A stretch of DNA of 64,000 nt. It comes from Lamellibrachia columna (lineage: Eukaryota > Annelida > Polychaeta > Sabellida > Siboglinidae). A model generated the notes under the pieces. The model saw only the letters and a list, made by a program, of their open reading frames with translations, was not told where the DNA came from and ran no database searches. How positions within the stretch are numbered: position 1 is the first letter of the stretch; each line of letters starts with the position of its first letter. Location: positions 10,395,000-10,458,999 of the forward strand of contig OY759262.1 in assembly GCA_963662155.1 (NCBI GenBank), given 5' to 3'. Positions 49,485-62,211 of the stretch are shown piece by piece. Both the position numbers and the translations under genes were made by a program.

Positions 49485-50060
49485 ACCACACACATACATA
49501 TAGCTGGAGACACCACACACAGACAGATGGCTGGAGATGCCACGCACAGACAGATGGCTGGAGACACCACACACAGACATATGGCTGGAGACCCCACGCA
49601 CAGACAGATGGCTGGAGACACCACGCACAGACAGATGACTGGAGATACCACACACAGACACATGGTTGGAGGCACAACACACATACACATATCAGGCTGG
49701 AGATATATGGCTGGAGGCAATTCACACAGACTGATGGCTGGAGACACCACACATTAAAACATGGTTGGAGACACCACACACAGACACATGGCTGGAGACA
49801 CCACACACAGACACATAACTGGAAACCCCACACATTAACACATGGCTGGAGACACCACACACTAACACATGGTTGGAGACACCACACACTAACACATGGT
49901 TGGGACAGACACATGGTTGGAAACACCACACACATACATATGGCTGGAGACACCACACAAAGATACATAGCTGGAGACACCACACACAGACACTTGGCTG
50001 GAGACACCACACACAGACACATGGCTGGAGACACTACACGCAGATATATGGCTGTAACCA
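49485..50060. repeat. 27-bp minisatellite, ~20 copies
   Basis: Unit ATGGCTGGAGACACCACACA then CAGACAC, with variants (TTAAAACATGG, ACTAACACATGG). Because 27 is divisible by three and stops are lacking, long ORFs appear on both strands (about 200 codons each); these are repeat artefacts. Confidence 0.9.
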
Positions 50061-50237
50061 GTTAGTCGTACTACATAAAACATAAAACAGGATGGCATAA
50101 ACCGTAACCAGTTAGTCGGACCACATAAAGTCCAGTATTGATGATTGGTCAACATTACATTAATGCAAGTAACGATACCTTTTGACAAGTTTGTACAATT
50201 TTGAAGAATTCATATAACATCTCAAGATGTGCCTTAC

Positions 50238-50785
50238 CTTAATGACATCTTCACCAAAGTAACCTTCAAACGGCCTGTATTTGAACATTGTGACAACCCA
50301 GGCTAGCTTGCATGTTGCAAAATCCGTACCACATGTGTTTGGCAGTGACACCTCCAGTATAGTGACCGAATCAGAAATTAGTTTGGTGAGTTTATTCCAC
50401 AGAGGATGCCTTATATCGCAGGGCTGTGAGCAGTCTTGTTCAATGAGGTTGATGATCTTTACTTGGCGGCACAGCGTCAGATTACCATGTTGAGGTGGAT
50501 CAAACTTCAGTGATACATCATCAGTGTTGTCAGGATTATAAGCAGGAAGGATGCAAGCCATATCTGGGGAAGATGAATACTTCCCACTGTTTTCTTGCAT
50601 TGTTACCATGGTGACAGATGATGGGGAAAGACACCACATCCTCTCTCAAACATCTGAAGAGTAGGAGAATCTGATGTATTCCTTATGATGACTAACAACT
50701 TGCCTTCAACAAAGAGTGCTGGCTCCTCATCAGTCCTGTGTTCCCACACAGTGAAGTAGCAGTTTCCCTGTAGCAGTTGGCACAC
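50238..50785 (-). pseudogene. Unrecognised exon(s) with a frameshift
   Basis: From the right: CQLLQGNCYFTVWEHRTDEE, FVEGKLLVIIRNTSDSPTLQ up to ~50640, then a one-base frame change to SSSPDMACILPAYNPDNTDD, VSLKFDPPQHGNLTLCRQVK, NTCGTDFATCKLAWVVTMFK and YRPFEGYFGEDVIK, ending at a GTAAGG donor (50237). The composition is protein-like and the donor is good. An intron in place of the frameshift is possible but no splice pair is evident. Not assigned to a family. Confidence 0.4.
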
Positions 50786-51179
50786 GGAGTATAAGTCAAC
50801 ATGCCATCAAGAGCCAGACTCAGTTGAGAAACATATGTCACACAAACACAAACACTTCAGCTGTAACCCACATGTCACACAAACACATCAAGAAAACTGT
50901 TATGTTGGAACTTAACCATGTTGGAACTTAACCATTGATATATTAAATCAATGGTAACCTGACTGACGAATTGGTCAAGAAATTTAATTGATGAGAAACT
51001 CTAATAGTTTAATAATCCAACATTACAATAATCAATATATTCATCAATGAGTTGTTCAAAAAAGTTATCCATCAACGTATTAAAACAACCAATCAGCTAG
51101 CCAACACATGAAATTACCCATTCTGTTGGTGAATGAATGTATCAGAACCTCTGTTATTGGATAACTATAACTGTTCAAT

Positions 51180-53071
51180 ATACCAGTGCTTCTCATTTCA
51201 AAGTCTCCTTTACACAAGTTGTGCAACTTTATTTTAACATCTGTCTAAAAATGTGCTGTATTATGGGGGATATCTCTTTAGCAGTTTTCTTTAGTATTTT
51301 TGCAGGAATGTCGGATGGCCCTGGCGCTTTGTTGGAGTTTAGAGCTACAAGCTGTTTTATGATGCCGCTCCGATTTCTAGGGTTTGAATTGAGGGAGATG
51401 GTGATGGGCCTTTTGTTGGGATAGGAAGTTGTTCATTTGTAAAAAAAACTGATTGAAGAGGTCATTGAGAGCATTTGCTTTGTCATGGTCGGCTGTTTTC
51501 AAGTCGTTATTTACTTTTAGTACTGGAATGCCAAGATTTTTTGTTTTATTTTGTTTTGTCTGATGAAAGACCAACATTGTTTTGGATTTGTCGTCAAACT
51601 TTTTCCCATGTTGTTAATGTAACTGTTATAGGATTTGGTCACTTCTTTGGTGGATAATTTTCTTAAATTTTCCCAATGTTTTTTTGGCTTTAGCATGAGT
51701 TTTGTCCCTTTTTCTCTGTAGGCTAATAATGCTTCTTGTGGTTCAGTGTAGGTGTTGTTTAGATTTTGTCATGGGGCTAGCGATGGATTCTCCTATCAGG
51801 TTAGTGTAGTGTTTATGAAAGAAGTCCCAATTTGAGTTTACATCTTGTTTATCTGGTTTTCGAGTAAAGTACTGCTGAGCAAGCTGGGTGCATTTCGCTT
51901 CAAGGGATTCCCAGTTTGCAGATCTGTAGTTGTATACTTTGTGTGGTGGTTTTTTTTTTCTGAGAATGGCTTCATGATCACTAATGCCAGCCACTGTGTT
52001 TATGGTGGAGATAAGGAATGGGTTTGATGTAAGTACTAGGTCTAATATATTTCCGGAATCTAATCGGTTGGGTTCATTTACTATATTAACTAGTCCAAAT
52101 TCCACAACTATTTCAATTAGTTTGTTATGTTTCACAGTTGTTTGTTGGTTTGTTGCACACACATTCTCTCAGTCAATGTCAGGAAGGTTTAGATCTCCAG
52201 CTAGAATGACAGATGGGGTATCTTGTAGCTACGGTATAGAATGGAGAGAGATTCATGTAAGGCTTCTAGAGATGTGTAGTCATTTGGAGGTCTGTAGTAG
52301 GATGCCAGATAGATATATAGCTTTTTTATGCACATAGTGTATTTTTGATCAAATAATTTCACAGGTTGTGTTTAGTTTGTCTTGGGGGCTGCTATAATGT
52401 CATTTCGGAGTGCTATAAAAACACCTCCACCGTGGATGTTACGATATTTTTGGATTGCTTAAGAATTTGTGGGGAGCACATAGTATGTGGGGATACTTGA
52501 GTTGAGTTTGGTTTTAACTAGAAAGATTATGTCAGGGTTTGTTGAGTTTATTGTTGCCTGCCATAGGGATACTTTGTTAGTGCTCTTGATGCTGAATGCA
52601 GTTTATCAGCAGTTTAGGTTTACTTGTTATCTTTGCTCGGTCAGGAGTAGACGTATTAGCTGGATTTGGTGCAAATGTAGGATTCGTATCATCAGAGATA
52701 TTTGTGTAGTCACTGCTGTGTGGAAGTGACTCAAGGACTGAGTTAGGGTTTGGAGTATTAATGTTGCTGGTGAATAGATACACAGAATAGTTTGGCAATC
52801 CACAGCAAGAACAGAACCAAAGCACACTACGATATTTTAATTGTTCTTATGTGGTGTCATTAATTTGGACACATGCAGTATGGTACGAACTGTCACATTG
52901 ATCACACTGTATGGCATGGTGGTGATCATGTACCTCATGGCTGCAGGTGCCACATGGATATTTTGGAGAGGGATCTGGGGTGGGACCAGGGTTTGTGTGA
53001 CTGTACCCTGCTTGTATTATAAGGCCACATATATATAATAGAGATAGGGTATAGGGCTTAGTTGGCATCAT
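51180..53071 (-). pseudogene. PHD-finger/endonuclease LINE, 5' two-thirds, decayed
   Basis: From the right: a hydrophobic start (MMPTKPYTLSLLYICGLIIQ), then SHTNPGP, then a PHD finger split by TAA (52849-52847): CGTC, CDQC, YHTAC, then after the stop WFCSCCGLPNYS. An endonuclease domain follows with several breaks: ILAGDLNLPDID (then TGA for a likely Trp), LDLVLTSNP, ISDHEAIL. The RT domain begins with NSNKAPGPSDIPAKILKKTA and is lost at about 51180. PHD-EN-RT is the layout of some CR1/L2-clade LINEs in marine invertebrates. NPGP is the end of the 2A-type motif known at the N-terminus of such LINE proteins, but the upstream D-x-E residues are missing here. Confidence 0.7.
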
Positions 53072-53800
53072 TTTGTTTTTTCTTTGTGGTTGAGAACGTT
53101 GGGAATGGTGGCAGGTTTCTTGTCAGCATGGCTGAGAATGTTGTTGTGGAATCCTCATTGTTGGTGGCAATTTGATACAGGTACAGAGGCGAGAGTGGTG
53201 TAAAATAAAGTGGTTTTGAATTTTCTTGTGAAAGTATGTATTAGTAGATGTTTGCTATAACTTGCCTTTAGAGGGCTAAAGTCACATTAGATCAAATATG
53301 TACTAAACTGTTTAAAAGTGCATGTGCACAGTTTGGGCTAGTGCGAACATAGACAGATAGTCAGTAGGAAATCTAGATGTGTGTTATGTCTGTGGTCCTC
53401 GGCTGACTCAGGAACTCTGGGTATATGAAAATACAGGGGTGGCAATAAAGCACCCGAAGAAGGGCCTGTTTCTTAGTACAAGATGTGATAAAAACAGGGT
53501 AGGATTAGAAATTCTAAGCTAAGTGTATCTAGTTTATATTTATAACTAATACACAGTATATTGAAATTTAAATACATGCACTATTTTTAGTTGTGTTGGG
53601 GATGATTTGGGTTTCGCGAGTTTTAACGACTACAGTTTACATCCGTCATCTTGATTTGTTCAATGTTAAGCAAGGTAAACGCAGCTGATTGAGTAAATTT
53701 GGTTTAGGAACGTGTGATCTCTAACGTTATAACACGATTATATTCTGATTTTGACACTGTTGCATATCTGTAAGATTGGGGTGTAAAGAGCCTTTAGAAA
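53072..53800. other. Probable LINE leader and unassigned sequence
   Basis: Upstream of the minus-strand LINE start; low-complexity GTTG/TGTT-rich, consistent with a 5' UTR to about 53220. No gene beyond that. Confidence 0.3.
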
Positions 53801-53810
53801 TGTCACGAAC

Positions 53811-54030
53811 CTGTCACTATGAGACAGGATATGAAAAGACAGACACTAATCTGTCATTATGAGACAGGAGTTGACCAGACAGACACTAATATGTCACTAT
53901 GAGACAGTAGATGACAAGACAAACACGAACCTGTCACTATGAGACAGGAGATAACATAACAGACATAAACATGTCACTATGAGACAGGAGATGACAAGAC
54001 AGACAAATATGTCACCATGAGTCAGGAGAT
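53811..54030. repeat. 40-bp minisatellite with an internal hairpin in each unit
   Basis: Units start at about 53811, 53851, 53890, 53930, 53970 and 54008. Each carries CCTGTCACTATGAGACAGG: a six-base stem (CCTGTC/GACAGG) around a 7-base loop. More units lie at 54095-54190 and 55235-55330 inside a tandem duplication. Confidence 0.85.
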
Positions 54031-56188
54031 GATAATAACACTGTTCCTAAGATGCAATAACTAAAGTAATTTCCTTTAAAAAAAAATTTATTAGTCACCA
54101 TGAGACAGGAGATTACAAAATTAACACTAACATGTCGCTATGAGACAGGCGATGACAAGACAGACATTAACCTGTCACTATGAAACAGGACATGACAGTC
54201 ATGGGTTAATTTCAATTGTTAATTTAATTAACTCAATTAATTTAATTTAATTAATTGATTTACAAGAAAAGGTAAAGGCTAAATTAGCATCACCAAAATG
54301 GGGTAATTTTATTCTATTTAATTGACAAATTCCAAATTAACTCTCAATTAAGTGCTCATTTAACAGTAGGTATTACTGTATAGTTCACACCCATGTTACT
54401 CAGGCATTTCCAAAAGGCAGTCACCATTCCAGTGATTAGTCTGACAGAGATAAGGTTAAGGTATGTATGAATGGGAGGGAGAATATCTCTCGACATTAAT
54501 ACTGTCTGTACCAACTGGAGTTACTGGTCATTCAGGCACATGTGAATTGGAGGGACGGCCTAGACAATAGAATGTCCTCTTTTAGTGTGGTAAGTTGATG
54601 ACAAATGGTGGCTACTGCAAATCTGCAAAATACTTGGCTGGTAACCTGCAGCCAAATGGACCTATACATTAGACTATGTATCTATATATTTTCGGTATGT
54701 CCGCAAGCATACATATATCATGCATAGAAAAATAAAATAGCTTCAGTTTGGGATCTTTTTACAGCGCCAACTGGTATCAAAAGCAAGCCAATTCAAGTGA
54801 TACATAAAAAAATTGTGTATAAATATTTAAATACTAGTGTATAAAGGGGAAACCTAATGAGTTAGCATTAACACATTGCATAAATAACACTTTGATGCAT
54901 AGAAATTATGTATGTAGTTACCCGGTTTTGTTAATTTGGTGGTGGAATACTGGAGGAAACTCCACACCCTGCAAATCCTCAGCCACAAATTTACATTCCT
55001 TTCAGAAAAGAACATTAATTTTAACAAGCATCTACAACTTTTAAAATGTGATCAAATACCCCATAAACGAATGTCTTGGTATATAAATATTGTATAAGCA
55101 CATCTTTTTCCAACAAAGTTACAAAACATATTTCTTTTATAAGTCAACGCAATGTTCACATTTGTTTGATGATAATAACACTGTTCCTAAGATGCAATAA
55201 CTAAAGTAATTTCCTTAAAAAAAAAATTAATTAGTCACCATGAGACAGGAGATTACAAAATAAACACTAACATGTCACTATGAGACAGGAGATGACAAGA
55301 CAGACATTCACCTGTCACTATGAAACAGTAGATGAGAGTCATGGGTTAATTTCAATTGTTAATTTAAATAACTCAATTAATTAAATTTAATTAATTGATT
55401 AACAAGAAAAGGTAAAGGCTAAATTAACTTCACAAAACAGGGGTAATTTTATTTTATTTAATTGACAAATTCCAAATTAACTCTCAATTAAGTGCTTATT
55501 TAACAGTAGGTATTACTGTATAGTTCAAACCCACGTTACTCAGGCATTTCCAAAAGGCAGTCACCATTCCAGTGATTAGTCTGACAGAGATAAGGTTAAG
55601 GTATGTATGAATGGGAGGGAGAATATCTCTCGACATCAATACTGTCTGTACCAACTGGAGTTACCTGGTCATTCAGGCAAATGTGAATTGGAGGGAAGGC
55701 CTAGACAATAGAATTTCCTCTTTTAGTGTGGTAAGTTAATGACAAATGGTGGCTTCTGCAAATCTACAAAATATTTATCTCGTAACCTGCAGCCAAATGG
55801 ACCTATGCATTAGATTATGTATCTATATATTTTCGGTATGTCCGCAAGCATACATATAACATGCAGAGAAAAGTAAAATAGCTTCAGTTTGTGTATTTTT
55901 ACAGCGCCAATTGGTATCAAAAGCAAGCCAATTCAAGTGATACATGAGAAAATTTAAATACTAGTGTATAAAGGGGAAACATAATGAGTTAGCATTAACA
56001 CATTGCATAAATAACACTTTGATGCATAGAAATTATGTATGTAGTTACCCGGTTTTGTTAATTTGGTGGTGGAATACTGGAGGAAACTCCACACCCTGCA
56101 AATCCTCAGCCACAAATTTACATTCCTTTCAGAAAAGAACATTAATTTTAACAAGCATCTACAACTTTTAAAATGTGATCCAATACCA
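54028..56188. repeat. 1.14-kb tandem duplication
   Basis: GATGATAATAACACTGTTCC starts at 54028 and 55169 (1141 bp apart) and the copies stay alignable to AAAATGTGATC(A/C)AATACC at 55062 and 56188. The second copy is then interrupted by the 440-bp repeat. Contents: hairpin minisatellite, TTAATT-rich tract and non-coding sequence. Confidence 0.85.
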
Positions 56189-56191
56189 AAT

Positions 56192-56632
56192 TTTTCTCTG
56201 ACCCTTCTCCTTCTCTCCCATCGAATGGGGCGTGATAACGTTCCAGATAGAACGTCAGGCTCACAGTTGTGAAAACCCTAGCTTGAACCGTCTTGCTGCC
56301 GTTTCGAAGCTTTGGCAATTTGCTTCACCGAACGTTGCCACAGCTCATTCGTTTGTATAAATGAGTACCTGGCTATATGCAGTTGTGATTACACGTACGA
56401 ATGGTCTTCGAGCAGTAACTGCAGCATGACTGAGTGCTTCCCAGAGAAGTCGAGATGGAGTTGGAATTAACAGTTGTGCTAGGAAGTGAAGTGAAAAACA
56501 CTTTGAACACTGAACGTACACTAACTGATGCGTATTATTATTTTTTTGTGTAACAATGTTGAGAAAATAGCTGTAAACAGAACGATTACGTATCCTCAAT
56601 AGAACCACACGCATGTGTCGATACAATTAGGA
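56192..56632. mobile_element. ~440-bp interspersed repeat, copy A
   Basis: From TTCTCTGACCCTTCTCC to GTGTCGATACAATTAGGAT; nearly identical to 58900-59342. Class unknown: no clear terminal inverted repeats, no tRNA boxes recognised. Confidence 0.7.
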
Positions 56633-56637
56633 TGACG

Positions 56638-57650
56638 TGAGTCTGACTTTGTAATGAGTTGGTTGTATTTAGTCAGTTCTGTGTCATGGCGTGCAACACC
56701 CAGAACTGTCATGTTCCTGAGAACAAAAAGAAGAGTTGTGGTTGGATATGGGTTGTCGGAAGAGTTTAAAGTTAACATCGGTTAGAGGCAAGGAAATGTA
56801 CCTTTACTCTTTATCATGTTGGTGGCACTAATCAGCAGGAAGATCAGCATGAAGGATGTTCTAAGGAAGGGGATGTATGCAAACGATCTGGCCATGATAG
56901 CAGACACAAATCAAGAACTACAGGAAGTGTTGGAGGAATGGAAGGGGGTGTTCAAGAAGCACGGACGGATAATGAGCCGGGAGAAGACAGAAGAGATGTG
57001 GGTTTTACATCAGAGAGAGGACTTGAACATTAGTTTGAATGATATGGAGTTCAACCAAGTGGATGGCTTTGTGTAACTTGGAGGAATGGTTAATGAGGAT
57101 GAGTATTCAGAGGTAGAAATGCGATGCCGGATACAACAGGGAGCGAATGCTTCGGGAAAGGTAGAGGGAGTCATGTTGGACAGAAACATTTTGAAAAGGC
57201 TGAAAAGGAAAGTCCTGAGAGCTTGTGTTACACAAGCATGCCTCAATCTGTATCTGGAGACAGTGGCGTTGACAGAACAACAACAGCAGCTGCAAGGTTG
57301 GTTCTGGTTTTGTCGAAAGAAAAGATGAACGACCTGACGAAATATGTGATGCAACAAAACAGTTCAACAGGAAGATTGGTGAGAAGCAAGTTGAAATGGG
57401 CAGGCCACATGGTAAGCATGGATGAAGACATACTAGTAAAGAGAGTGGAAAAAAAGGTGAAAAAACATCAAGGATGCAAGAAAAGGGGAACGAACAGATA
57501 AGATCGAAGGACTGCGTGAAGTAGGATATGAGAAGATCGGGGGAAGATGAAAGATGGAGAGGGGGAAGATGAAAGATGGAGAGGGGGCAGCTGATAGAAA
57601 AGTATGGAAAGAAAAAACAGAAAGAGTGACTCGACAATATTTTACCTGAA
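56638..57650 (+). pseudogene. LINE reverse-transcriptase 3' part with YAND active site
   Basis: Leader 56638-56815, then LVALISRKISMKDVLRKGMY. The RT catalytic box is YANDLAMIAD: the first catalytic Asp of YADD is Asn. Then EWKGVFKKHG..MSREKTEEMW, a TAA inside FV.LGGM, GANASGKVEGVMLDRNILKR, LRACVTQACL and, after frameshifts, RSKLKWAGHMV. This is the C-terminal half of an RT of the RTE-like type seen in many invertebrates. It cannot be active. Confidence 0.75.
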
Positions 57651-58130
57651 CCTAACCCATGAACATCAGTGAAAAAAGAGGAAAAGCACCGTTAGTTTGG
57701 TAAAAAAAACTTATGTTTAATAAATCCAATAATATGGTCAACATTTTCATAATCAGTGTATAAATTGCTTATGAGAAAAAACATTATTTCAATAGAATAT
57801 TTGTTAAATATTTACAAAATCAATCTCTCATATGTATCTCTGTTTGAGCAATATGCATTTTACCATATGGTTGTATTCATATAAACGACGTACTTTTCTT
57901 GACTAGAGCATGCTCATAAAAATCAAATATACTTTGACAAGAAGGATGTACAGTGAAAGTATAAATAAAAACATTAAACAAATCGATCTGGTTACCAAAA
58001 CATAAGCCATTACTACTCAGCGCAAATACTGATTTATTAGAACAACTGTGAGCTCACTGTAAATCCAACACGCCGCTAACTTTGTCTATTGCCAGGGCGG
58101 CTTCGCGATAATCTCGCGCTAAGTTTGCAG
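57650..58130. other. AT-rich spacer
   Basis: No feature seen up to about 58040, where base composition changes sharply to GC-rich. Confidence 0.4.
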
Positions 58131-58419
58131 TCAACTGTTGAAACACGTCGAAGACGAGTGGGGATTGCCTCTCTACGTCGGTGATCGCGACGACGTCGGC
58201 GCCTTGAAAATAGGAGGCTTCGACAACGGCGACAATGTGGTCGTATGTTTGATGCGACAGTTCATCGACGACAGCGAACTCATGACGACGGCGCTCGGCA
58301 GCATCAAACCGCTGCCCAAATACATATTTGTCTTGCTCGACGTCACCCAATCTTCATCCTTTCGCCCACGTGTACAGCAACTGCTCTTACAAGACTCTGC
58401 CTCCATCCAGGTCAAGTGA
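58125..58419 (+). CDS. Unrecognised GC-rich ORF, possible terminal exon
   Basis: An acceptor-like TTTGCAG (ending near 58128) opens a frame QLLKHVEDEWGLPLYVGDRD to GGFDNGDNVVVCLMRQFIDD, KPLPKYIFVLLDV and QDSASIQVK, stop TGA at 58417-58419. Third codon positions are strongly G/C while the neighbourhood is AT-rich. AATAAA lies near 58648. The minus strand also has an open 98-codon frame (58350-58054, ...FAVVDELSHQTYDHIVAVVE), and which strand codes is uncertain. The composition suggests DNA of other origin (for example an integrated virus or transferred gene), but no family is recognised. No ATG is seen near the start. Confidence 0.35.
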
Positions 58420-58429
58420 AGCACTGATG

Positions 58430-58899
58430 CACGACTCCGACGTCTCTTTGATGCGATACCAATGCTAGTTTCGTTCCAGGACACATGTTAGATGATGTAA
58501 ACATTATAGCAAACAATCAATCATCTTTGATATAGCATTCAACGCTCCCCATCAAAGACACCGCGTGCGACACAAGTGTTGACTTTGTACCAGGATACAC
58601 GTGTGTAACAAACACTGATACGCAGACACGCTTCCCTGCCGACGTTTAATAAAAGCCACATGCCGTGATATGAGCTGGTATGCGCATTGAGCTATAGAGG
58701 CCTATGTTGCAACATTTGTTTTTGCGCGGTTTATTATTTTACTTTTCGTACTAGTGTTAGCAGTAAGATGCGCGCATGAGTAAGCTACAGCGTGGTGCGA
58801 ACCATGGCCATATTAAATATTGCTAAACACTTGTACATGTCTGCATTAACAAACAAACGGCATATCTCCCTCCCGCGCTGCCTCCTCTCCCTTCCTCGC
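58430..58899. other. Non-coding stretch after the GC-rich ORF
   Basis: Holds a possible poly-A signal near 58648 and a short CT-rich tract (58865-58910) before the 440-bp repeat; otherwise nothing seen. Confidence 0.3.
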
Positions 58900-59342
58900 T
58901 TCTTCTCTGACCCTTCTCCTTCTCTCCCATCGAATGGGGCGTGACAACGTTCCAGATAGAACGTCAGGCTCCCAGTCGTGAAAACCCTAGCTTGAACCGT
59001 CTTGCTGCCGTTTCGAAGCTTTGGCAATTTGTTTCACCGAACGTTGCCACAGCTCATTCGTTTGTATGAATGAGTATCTGGCTATATGCAGTGGTGATTA
59101 TACGTACGAATGGTCTTCGAGCAGTAACTGCAGCATGGCTGAGTGCTTCCCAGAGAAGTCGAGATGGAGTTGGAATGAACAGGTGTGCTAGGGGTGAAGT
59201 GTAAAACACTGTGAACACTGAACGTACACTAACTGATGCGTACTATTATTTTTTGGTGTAACCATGTTGACAAAATTCCTGTAAACAGAACGATTACGTA
59301 TCCTCAATAGAACAACACGCATGTGTCGATACAATTAGGATA
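58900..59342. mobile_element. ~440-bp interspersed repeat, copy B
   Basis: Same sequence and orientation as 56192-56632, ends at AATTAGGAT. Different flanks on both sides, so the boundaries are real. Confidence 0.7.
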
Positions 59343-61429
59343 CCAGAATAATTGCGACATAGAAATTGCGCTTCTAAGTGAGGATTACAACGTCATTCAG
59401 GGCGTTGACAGGTGTCAAGGCGTGGTGCTGCAATAGATTATGTTATGCAAACAGGACAACGCCGTCCGAGCGCATGGACAATGCGTGTCGTAGTTCGTTG
59501 ATTACTTCCGCCAGCACAGACAACAGACCACAATGGTTCATCCCTGTTTACCAGCCAGCATGCGGGGAGTTCTTGCATTTAGCGTGTCTTATATAGCAAT
59601 CCATGCGAAGTTGGTGATTCTTCTTCCAAAAATTGGTATACGGTGTATGGCCTACCATGACCGAAGAATGATCAATTGGAGAAATATGGAGGAGTGTGCA
59701 AGATAGCATTTCGTGAGCTACATCCGTGTTGGAGTGCATGTTATCTGCTTCAACATACGTTGTATATCAATAGCACACGCTGCGTGCTTCCTGTGGTGTT
59801 CTCTGTAAAAGCTGATCTCATCTAGATAGGTAGAAATGCATTGCGTTGACAGCCAGTCGGACGAAATTGGTGAAGAAAGAGATGATTCGAGACAGCTACT
59901 AACAAAAGGAGCATTATAAACAGGGACTTTGTGACCTACCAGAATGCGGAAGGTTTGTGTATAAACATTGTTTGGCTTTGTAGATAAATAATATCTATAC
60001 TACGGAGTACACATATTTGATATGGTTTTAATTCTGATACATATTTTATTCATTCTACAAACGATTGATCATTTCATATGGAGTTTTGGTTAATGTATTG
60101 GGACAGATTACTTATTAGTGACAACTATGTTTTTCTGCTTCTGATGCAACTCATGACTGTGTATTAGTCGCACGAAAATTTTGCTAGACTGTTGCTGGCA
60201 AGGAGACGGGACACTTTCTATGCGTTTTGGCTTATTGTTGGCTAACGTAACAGTTAACAAAGTAACGGCGGTGGGAATTGCTAGATGCATAGATAATAAA
60301 CAGACATACCAGTTATCACAACTGTTCGATGATACTATTGCCAATATAATAAACCTTTTCCACTTGGAGTGTGTTGTATTCCTAAGACAGGGTTTTGTAG
60401 GGTTGTTGATATCAATTACACGGCCAACGTTCTAGTAGACGCCATCTTAGAGTGATAACTTCCGGCGCATGCGCATAATTTCACCACTAGATCTGCATAA
60501 TTCAATATCAATAACATAGACTAGTAATATTATTTATGCATGTTATACACTTTGCAGCATTACAACATGAACTATGCCATATAAGAAACATTCTAATTAA
60601 CTAAATTGTTTAATTAGTAGTTGTTATATCAGTTAAATGTAAAGTTAACCTGTTTCAAGAGTTCACACCACAAATTCAGCTAAATAGGATTACCTACTAT
60701 ATAAACGGGTTGTCGTGTTGTCATAGGAGGTTACAAGCTCAACATATAGGGATTGTCAGTAGTTTGGCTGGAGAACTACAGGAAGGTCTGGGGGCCGACA
60801 AATCTCTCCCCTGAGAGCTGCTCGATATGTAACCATAAGAGACCCGGTGACTGTGGATTGGTCTCTCCAGCGACCGATAGGAGGTGCAACCAAATAGCAG
60901 ATAATGCTAAGTGTCACTCACGTCATTGGACTCTTATTTTTTAAACAAAAGTACATTGATCATTACATATTCAGATTCAGGTTATTATTCTCGATTCGCA
61001 TTAGTTGGTCAATCGGCATCAGTTTTATTGTCATCGTAGCAAACGTCTGTCAATCCGTAATCAATTACATGTAAATTATTACGTTGATGTCCTTCCTTGC
61101 ATTTTAGTAAATCAATGCTTTCATTATATCACTCTACGTCACTCCCTAAACAAAAAGGCTATATAATATTAGTGTTTTATGGCACTCCAGCAAACATGCA
61201 AATTTGTTCTCATCGAAGAACAGCCAGGCGACACTGTTAAGCTAATGCTTTCCACACGTTTTGATTTTACTGTGCTTCTCTACATGCAATCTAAAGTCTG
61301 ACACATAAGGAAACGTCTTGCAACATATTGTGCGCACCTAATCGATTCAAATAGACATGCAAAATTTACCCCACCAATAATAACTAACTCGGATTTACTT
61401 GCATTTAACTTTAATGTGGTCTCTGTCAT
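59343..61429. other. Long non-coding stretch
   Basis: No supported gene, RNA or repeat; short ORFs only (longest 60181-60435) without similarity or splice context. Confidence 0.35.
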
Positions 61430-61985
61430 CAAATGGAAGATTTTGTGGAGACAATCCCTGAGCTAGTTTTGGAAGTGATTTGTATCTCATGTAGCCAAAA
61501 TAGCATAGGTCTGTGATTTATTAGCATACACTTGGTGATCCAAGTTGTGACGTTGGATAACTGAGCCAAGTAGAGTAGCGTAGAGAGTGAAACACCCTGA
61601 GGAACATTACGTGAAGTAGGGAGCGTAGCTGAGAAACAATTCGCTATCTTCATTCTTTTGCATCTATCAGTTAAATATTATGAGAACCAGCTCTGTTCCA
61701 GATATGCCACACCACATTGACACACTTTTAATAAGTTGTCCTGTGACCAATGGTATCAAATGCAGCAGATAGCTTCAGCAAGAAAATGGTCTCCTTCCAT
61801 ACACTTCCTGGACCCACTACCCAGTGTGTAGATCCGCTCAAGTCTGGTCAATAACAGATTTAACACCTACACATGGTTCACTGAATGGTATTAATTCAGT
61901 CAACACTTGATCATTTGCTGTGTCGCCAGAACAGTCTGCATTGATTGTCCTTAAACACTTCCAGGAGAAACCATATGGCAATATC
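61430..61985 (-). pseudogene. LINE reverse-transcriptase fragment
   Basis: From the right: FLLKLSAAFDTIGH (RT block usually LLDLSAAFDTIDH, so the first catalytic Asp is Lys here), several stops, then SRNVPQGVSLSTLLYLAQLS (block usually GVPQGSVLGPLLF). Typical of L2/CR1-type RT, heavily mutated. Confidence 0.65.
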
Positions 61986-62211
61986 TTCATTATGTTGGAC
62001 CGTCGACTGCAACGGTATTTTTTTTAATAATACAATAAGTTATAACATTTATATAAATTAAATTTAACAAAGGTAATAATAAATACATTTGTATGTGGGC
62101 GTTTTCACGTACAGGGTACACTTTTGCCAAAATGAACTTTCCCGCATAGTATTGAAATAATTAATGGTGTAATAGTAATTCAGTCTAAATATATATTCCT
62201 TGCTCACTTAC

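Noticed and set aside
53811..54190. CRISPR-like array (regular ~20-bp palindromic repeats with ~20-bp gaps)
   Set aside because: The gaps are themselves similar to each other, the locus is eukaryotic, no cas genes; it is a minisatellite.
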